Below, one piece after another: positions 6,085-9,586 of a stretch of DNA of 9,586 bases (position 1 is the first letter of the stretch; every line of letters begins with the position of its first letter). Origin of the DNA: WSZY01 sp964559845 (GTDB lineage: Bacteria > Pseudomonadota > Zetaproteobacteria > Mariprofundales > Mariprofundaceae); NCBI GenBank assembly GCA_964559845.1, contig CAZLJF010000062.1, positions 1 to 9,586 of the forward strand. The letters run 5' to 3'. The position numbers and the translations under genes are program-made. The notes under the pieces were generated by a model that was given only the letters and a program-made list of their open reading frames with translations, had not been told where the DNA came from and searched no databases.

Positions 6085-7145
6085 GGATTCTGATTGCTCC
6101 GGATGCATTTAAGGGCTCATTAACGGCCAGGCAGGCATCCAGGGCAATTTCAAATGGTATTTTGAAAGCACTTCCTGGTGCCGAAGTGGTCCTTTCTCCT
6201 TTAGCCGATGGCGGCGAGGGGACAGCGGATATTGTCAGGCCCTATCTGGATAAAGGGAGTTGTCTGATTGAGTCTGCGCGGCACATTGGAATCTGTTTGC
6301 CGGAAATGAAATCCCGACCTGTCATGCATCGCGGCAGTGCAGCGCTTGCAGAAGCCCTGTTACAGGCGCTCGACCGCGGTGAGCGCCACTTCATGATCGC
6401 GCTTGGCGGTTCTGCTACCAATGATGCCGGACTCGGCATGCTGATGGCGCTTGGCCTGCAGGCCGTGGATCAGGATGGAAAGGGTGTTGAACCGACACTG
6501 GCGGGGCTTCTGAAGCTGAGCCGGATTGACATATCCTCCATGGATCGCCGCCTTGCTGAATGCAGCTTTACCATTCTTGCCGATGTGATGTCTCCTCTGT
6601 GTGGAAAAGAGGGCGCTACGTCCCTCTACGGGCTTCAAAAAGGTATTAGCGCAGCCGATGTCGGAGCGATTGATGAAGCGGTCGCAAAATTTGCCGGCTT
6701 GTGTGCCGGCAGCTTTGGTTTTGATCCCGGCAAACAGGAGGGTGCCGGTGCGGCTGGTGGCCTGGGCTTTGCCCTGATGCTGCTGGGCGGCAAAGTGCTC
6801 TCCGGTGCGGATTATGTGATCCATGCATCAGGCCTGAAGGAGAGACTGGCAGAGGCAGAGTGGGTGGTCACCGGCGAAGGGTGCTCGGATCTGCAAACCC
6901 TTGAAGGCAAGCTGCCCTGCAAGGTGGCTCTGGCCGCAAAAGAAGCTGGTGTCAATGTTGCCCTGCTATCCGGCAGTATTGACAAGCGTGTACAAAATGA
7001 ACTGTCAAAATACTTTGATATGATGCTGGAAGCTCAATCCGGAGACATTCCAACAGAGGTTGCAATGAAGCAGGCAGCTTCGTTGCTTACAGCTGCCGCA
7101 TCATGTCTGGCACGTGAGATACATCGTAATGATTCAGTTTCCTGA
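6081..7145 (+). CDS. Glycerate 2-kinase (GlxK/GarK family), shortened
   Basis: Phosphorylates D-glycerate with ATP to 2-phosphoglycerate, feeding glycerate from glyoxylate, glucarate or serine routes into lower glycolysis. Family marks: APDAFKGSL 6-14, PLADGGEGT 40-48, GGSATNDAGLG 109-119, the ADVMSPLCGKEGA segment 167-179 (usually CDVxNPLxGxxGA), GAGAAGGLG 221-229 and VTGEGCSDLQTLEGK 263-277. Two oddities: the protein has 354 residues, and only 14 residues separate GGEGT from the conserved IE segment (63-64), where E. coli GlxK as I recall it has about 39, so roughly 25 residues are missing; and the usual GEGR arginine is Cys268. The reading frame is intact and the core motifs are conserved, so the gene is probably functional. 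ATG 6081 overlaps the yoaA stop (ATGA), implying translational coupling. Its metabolic partners are not in view. Confidence 0.9.
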   Translation: MRILIAPDAFKGSLTARQASRAISNGILKALPGAEVVLSPLADGGEGTADIVRPYLDKGSCLIESARHIGICLPEMKSRPVMHRGSAALAEALLQALDRGERHFMIALGGSATNDAGLGMLMALGLQAVDQDGKGVEPTLAGLLKLSRIDISSMDRRLAECSFTILADVMSPLCGKEGATSLYGLQKGISAADVGAIDEAVAKFAGLCAGSFGFDPGKQEGAGAAGGLGFALMLLGGKVLSGADYVIHASGLKERLAEAEWVVTGEGCSDLQTLEGKLPCKVALAAKEAGVNVALLSGSIDKRVQNELSKYFDMMLEAQSGDIPTEVAMKQAASLLTAAASCLAREIHRNDSVS

Positions 7146-7755
7146 CCCTTCGCAGGCCACCGACGAGGGGTTGCTTGCAGTCGGTGGCAATCTGGAGGCG
7201 GAAACGCTTCTGGCAGCCTATTCAAAGGGCATTTTTCCGTGGTTCAGTGAAGGTGATCCCATACTCTGGTGGTCGCCCGATCCGCGTATGGTGCTGTTTC
7301 CCGATGAGTTTCACTGCAGCCGGCGTCTGGCGAGAAGGCTGAGGCAGCAGAAGTACCGTTTTTCATGGGACAGGGCGTTTGAAGATGTGATCCGTATCTG
7401 TGCGGAGATTCCGAGAGAGGGGGAATCGGGTACATGGATTCTGCCGGAGATGATTGATGCCTACAGAGGGCTGCATGAACTGGGTTATGCACACTCTGTC
7501 GAGGTGTGGGAGGACAATGATCTGATCGGCGGTCTCTATGGCGTTTTGTTAAACCGTATCTTTTTTGCCGAATCAATGTTCAGCCGTAAAACCGATGGTT
7601 CGAAGATGGCGCTGGCAATGCTTGTAGCACGCGCAAAGGAGGAGGGATGGAAGCTGATCGATTGCCAGTTCCACACCGGCCACCTTGAGCGCATGGGGGC
7701 CAGGGAGATTGGCAGGCCAGCATTTCTTGCCTTCATTGGTGCTGACAGCCCTTGA
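7129..7755 (+). CDS. aat: Leucyl/phenylalanyl-tRNA--protein transferase
   Basis: Cytosolic GNAT-like enzyme of the bacterial N-end rule: moves Leu or Phe from its tRNA onto proteins with N-terminal Arg or Lys, marking them for ClpS/ClpAP degradation. From ATG 7129 (208 aa) the protein shows LLAVGGNL 15-22, GIFPWF 34-39, WWSPDPR 47-53, HELGYAHSVEVW 116-127, ESMFSR 148-153 and KLIDCQ 175-180, all diagnostic. It is shorter than E. coli Aat (about 234 aa), mainly at the N-terminus, where it begins directly with MIQFPDPSQA. An in-frame GTG at 7114 would add five residues; ATG 7129 is preferred. The gene overlaps the 3' end of the glycerate kinase gene by 17 nt with no strong Shine-Dalgarno, pointing to coupled translation as last gene of the hisC cluster. 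No intrinsic terminator is visible just after it. Confidence 0.95.
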   Translation: MIQFPDPSQATDEGLLAVGGNLEAETLLAAYSKGIFPWFSEGDPILWWSPDPRMVLFPDEFHCSRRLARRLRQQKYRFSWDRAFEDVIRICAEIPREGESGTWILPEMIDAYRGLHELGYAHSVEVWEDNDLIGGLYGVLLNRIFFAESMFSRKTDGSKMALAMLVARAKEEGWKLIDCQFHTGHLERMGAREIGRPAFLAFIGADSP

Positions 7756-7779
7756 GTAAACAGTGAAGGAGAGACGGCT

Positions 7780-7854
7780 ATGCACCGCTTCATCATATCT
7801 TGGAGCGCCGGCCCAATCCATCAGTCTGCATCAATGGACAAACCGGGATCATAA
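7780..7854 (+). CDS. Possible 24-aa small protein or leader ORF, unknown function
   Basis: An ATG at 7780 is preceded by AAGGAG (7766-7771) with an 8-nt spacer, one of the two best ribosome sites in the window. It opens a 24-codon frame starting MHRFIISWSAGPIHQSAS and ending at TAA 7852-7854. It begins 24 nt after the aat stop and ends 70 nt before pilZ, so it could be the last cistron of the aat cluster or a leader for the pilZ-cyclase unit. No recognised family, no clear membrane segment, no attenuator-like codon run. It may equally be a relic of a longer gene. Confidence 0.35.
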   Translation: MHRFIISWSAGPIHQSASMDKPGS

Positions 7855-7862
7855 GCTAGCAT
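7835..7862 (+). promoter_or_regulatory. Weak candidate sigma70 promoter for the pilZ-cyclase unit
   Basis: TGGACA (7835-7840, five of six to TTGACA) stands 16 nt before TAGCAT (7857-7862, four of six to TATAAT). It lies in the only gap between aat and pilZ and would give a leader of about 55 nt. This is a match by eye only; a nearby TATAAA at 7862-7867 has no properly spaced -35. Confidence 0.25.
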
Positions 7863-7924
7863 ATAAACTGGATCGACAATGAAAGGCAGATTGCTTGCAT
7901 CTTCCTGCTGATAAGGAGAAACAG

Positions 7925-8284
7925 ATGTCACATCGGAGCGAAAACAAACGGGAATATGAGCGCTATTCTGTATCGCTGAAGGTTCAGGTTTCCGCTTTTG
8001 ATGCTGCTGGCGAACTGTTTACCGATACCGGTATTTTGAAGGATATATCCGGTGGCGGAGCCAATCTGATCACCAGGCATGCCAGCCGGTATTTTATTGG
8101 TCAGAAGTTTGATCTGAAGATATGCCTGCCCGGATCGGATGTACTCAAGGGCAACATAAATGGTCATGGAATGGTTGTCTGGATTGGCGAGGAGTTAAGT
8201 CACTCGGACGGGTCGGGCGGCACCCCTATCGGTCTCTGCATGGATGACCTTTTGGTATTTGATCACCTCGTTGAAGGTAGCTGA
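7925..8284 (+). CDS. PilZ domain protein, likely c-di-GMP receptor
   Basis: A 119-residue single-domain protein. The two c-di-GMP-contacting motifs of PilZ are intact: RxxxR as R9-EYE-R13, and DxSxxG as D40-I-S42-GG-G45. The spacing and the following beta-rich pattern (ANLITRH, KFDLKICLP, GHGMVVWIG) fit the PilZ barrel, so binding of cyclic di-GMP is expected from family knowledge. No output domain or membrane segment is present, so it should act through a partner. ATG 7925 is chosen because AAGGAG (7913-7918) lies 6 nt upstream and the first motif follows directly; an ATG at 7895 lacks this. The gene ends 5 nt before the cyclase gene, making the two an obvious operon and suggesting that the PilZ protein modulates the cyclase or acts in the same output (motility, pili or surface behaviour); that link is inference. 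Confidence 0.92.
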   Translation: MSHRSENKREYERYSVSLKVQVSAFDAAGELFTDTGILKDISGGGANLITRHASRYFIGQKFDLKICLPGSDVLKGNINGHGMVVWIGEELSHSDGSGGTPIGLCMDDLLVFDHLVEGS

Positions 8285-8289
8285 ATAAC

Positions 8290-9405
8290 ATGCCCGGTCA
8301 GGATCCTGGTCTTTCCCCTGCAGACAGAGGGGAAAAGCGTCAAAGTCTTTACCGGGCCGGCTGGCTGCTGTATGGAGTTGTCTGTCTGATTCCCTATCTG
8401 ACAAGCGTGTATCTGATTCTGGATGCCGGCACCTCGGTGACCGGCAGATTGATAGGTGTATTTTTTCTGACCCTGATATTGATCGTAGCGGGTGCGATCA
8501 TGATTCGAAGGTTTGCTTCACGTTTAAGATATGTTGCCAGGATCATTGATTTGAATGTTCATGACGGTGGAACAGAGAAACTGCCGCTCAATGAGCGGGA
8601 TGTTGAAGAAGTCTATATGCTGACTCGTGACTTTAATGTCATCGTGGATGAACTTGAGCAACAGAAAAAACATGCCAAAAAGCTCACGGCTCGTATGCTG
8701 GCCTATGTAAATGACCTTGATGCTTATGAAAAAAAACTTGCTGAAGAGTTGCTGATTCGTGCCAATCTGAGCCGCTATGTTGGCCAGGATGTTGTCGATG
8801 AACTGGTTCGGAATCAAAAGCAGGGATTTGAAAATGTTGAGTGCATGGCAACCATTCTTTTTGCGGATATTCGTCAGTTTACAACGCTGTCTGAGGATCT
8901 GGAGCCGGAAGAGGTTATTACCCTGCTCAACAGCTATTTTGCTACCATGGTGCCTATTGTTTTCAAGTATGAGGGCACGCTTGATAAATTTATCGGTGAT
9001 GAGCTCATGGCCGTTTTTCGGGATCATCCTTACGGCGAGCGGGCCTCCTTAAGAGCCATACGTGCAGGCATCGAGATAACCAGGGCCGTCGAAACAATGG
9101 GAAAGCAGGCAGGAAGTCATGCTTCAAGGCTTGAGATCGGTATTGGCATTAATACGGGCAAGGTTGTCATTGGCAATGTCGGCTCGGAAAACAGGAAGGA
9201 CTACACAGCCATCGGGGATACGGTGAATGTGGCTGCACGCCTTGAGAAGATTGCCGGCGGACAGGAGATTATTGTCGGCGAGGCAACCTACAGGGAGTGT
9301 AAAGATCAGATTCCCATGGAGGAGAAGGGCGAGATTGTTCTTAAAAACCGGAAATCACCTGTTTTGGGATATCGAGTACTGCTACAACTTACCGGATCAG
9401 AGTGA
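8290..9405 (+). CDS. Membrane-bound class III adenylate/guanylate cyclase
   Basis: Predicted inner-membrane enzyme of 371 aa that makes a 3',5'-cyclic nucleotide, most likely cAMP. Two membrane helices (about 23-44 and 54-72) enclose a very short periplasmic loop; residues 73-125 look HAMP-like, followed by a charged, coiled-coil-prone linker (about 121-160) and the catalytic domain from about 185. Metal-binding aspartates are D193 (LFADIRQF) and D237 (DKFIGDELMAVF). K233 is the adenine-specifying lysine; the partner position is Thr306 in YTAIGDTVNVAARLE, where class IIIa enzymes have Asp, placing it with class IIIb (CyaC-like). N313 and R317 are the transition-state residues. All needed residues lie in one chain, so a homodimer would be active. 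No periplasmic sensor domain is present, so the input may come through the membrane or the co-encoded PilZ protein. Translation may be coupled, as the start is 5 nt after the pilZ stop. Confidence 0.93.
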   Translation: MPGQDPGLSPADRGEKRQSLYRAGWLLYGVVCLIPYLTSVYLILDAGTSVTGRLIGVFFLTLILIVAGAIMIRRFASRLRYVARIIDLNVHDGGTEKLPLNERDVEEVYMLTRDFNVIVDELEQQKKHAKKLTARMLAYVNDLDAYEKKLAEELLIRANLSRYVGQDVVDELVRNQKQGFENVECMATILFADIRQFTTLSEDLEPEEVITLLNSYFATMVPIVFKYEGTLDKFIGDELMAVFRDHPYGERASLRAIRAGIEITRAVETMGKQAGSHASRLEIGIGINTGKVVIGNVGSENRKDYTAIGDTVNVAARLEKIAGGQEIIVGEATYRECKDQIPMEEKGEIVLKNRKSPVLGYRVLLQLTGSE

Positions 9406-9586
9406 ACGCGATTGAGAGTCGTTTAAAATGAGATGCTTTTTTGTCTCTTCAAGAAGGTCACGCTCATTCGAACTGCAGAACGAGATGGCCGCGCCTTTAT
9501 TCATGCCGCGCCCGGTTCTTCCCTCCCGTTGTACATAGTCCCTGATGAACCATTCAAGAAAGAAACGCTTGTCATCCATCTCCACA
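9397..9586 (-). CDS. C-terminal end of a putative superfamily 2 (DEAD-box-like) helicase, 5' part outside the window
   Basis: Minus-strand frame open from the window edge to TGA at 9397-9399, 62 codons visible. DYVQREGRTGRG followed by NKGAAISFCSSNERDLLEE closely resembles motif VI (HRxGRTGR) and the AISF...E...L tail of DEAD-box RNA helicases such as RhlE. Two departures: Gln replaces the usual His of HRxGR, and the preceding MDDKRFFLEWFIR is not the normal motif V-VI linker (VINYDxP...). The protein ends about 30 residues after motif VI, without a basic tail. A GTG at 9585 is not the real start; the gene should continue right of the window. Its stop overlaps the cyclase 3' end by 9 nt in convergent orientation, so transcripts of the two would be complementary at their ends. 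A divergent helicase, another SF2 subfamily, or a gene remnant are all possible. Confidence 0.55.
   Translation of the reverse strand, partial: VEMDDKRFFLEWFIRDYVQREGRTGRGMNKGAAISFCSSNERDLLEETKKHLILNDSQSRSL

Noticed and set aside
7756..7924. Intrinsic terminator after aat
   Set aside because: Small palindromes (GCCGGC, GCTAGC) occur but none is a stable stem followed by a T-run, so readthrough into pilZ cannot be excluded.
8524..9027. Minus-strand 167-codon frame opposite the cyclase
   Set aside because: It is antisense to the linker and catalytic domain of a complete class III cyclase; no independent motif or ribosome site.
1..9586. CRISPR array, insertion sequence, toxin-antitoxin or defence island
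   Set aside because: No regular spacer-repeat array, no transposase and no recognisable defence or toxin gene is present; the likely accessory region begins left of the window.

Overview
The window reads as chromosomal DNA of a proteobacterium of moderate GC. The evidence is gamma/zeta-proteobacterial-style housekeeping genes (a YoaA-type DinG-family helicase, Aat, a paired DppD/DppF-type ABC ATPase set), dense operons with ATGA overlaps, and signalling genes (PilZ, class III cyclase). The exact lineage cannot be fixed from this sequence alone.

Left end (1-849): the right-hand edge of an integrated mobile element. A tyrosine recombinase gene on the minus strand (1-663) runs off the window. 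Between its start codon and base 849 lie two sets of short tandem repeats and then the 3' part of a CAU-anticodon tRNA gene, from the anticodon stem-loop to CCA. The natural tRNA terminator follows at 854-882. This is the expected structure of an attachment site at the boundary between element and host. The intact tRNA copy should lie at the other end of the element, left of the window.

Host DNA (850-9586). A 200-base gap holds the terminator and a doubtful 56-residue ORF. Next come two translationally coupled ABC ATPase genes (1068-3022) of the di/oligopeptide-transporter type, with no permease or binding-protein gene in view. A second tight plus-strand cluster follows at 3147-7755: hisC, yoaA, a glycerate 2-kinase and aat. 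Spacing is 16 nt, then a 4-nt overlap, then a 17-nt overlap, so co-transcription is likely although the four products belong to different pathways (histidine synthesis, DNA repair, glycerate metabolism, N-end-rule protein tagging).

After a 169-base gap carrying a 24-codon ORF with a strong Shine-Dalgarno sequence, a two-gene signalling unit follows: a small PilZ protein (7925-8284) and, 5 nt later, a membrane-anchored class IIIb-type nucleotide cyclase (8290-9405). This pairs a likely c-di-GMP receptor with a likely cAMP producer. The window ends in the C-terminal part of a minus-strand gene with a superfamily 2 helicase-like motif VI, whose stop codon overlaps the end of the cyclase gene tail to tail.

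Most of the window is ordinary core-genome content. I do not see a clearly new multi-gene system. The points most worth following up are the tRNA-targeted element end with its repeat arrays, the PilZ-cyclase pair, the shortened glycerate kinase, the atypical helicase tail, and the two tiny ORFs.
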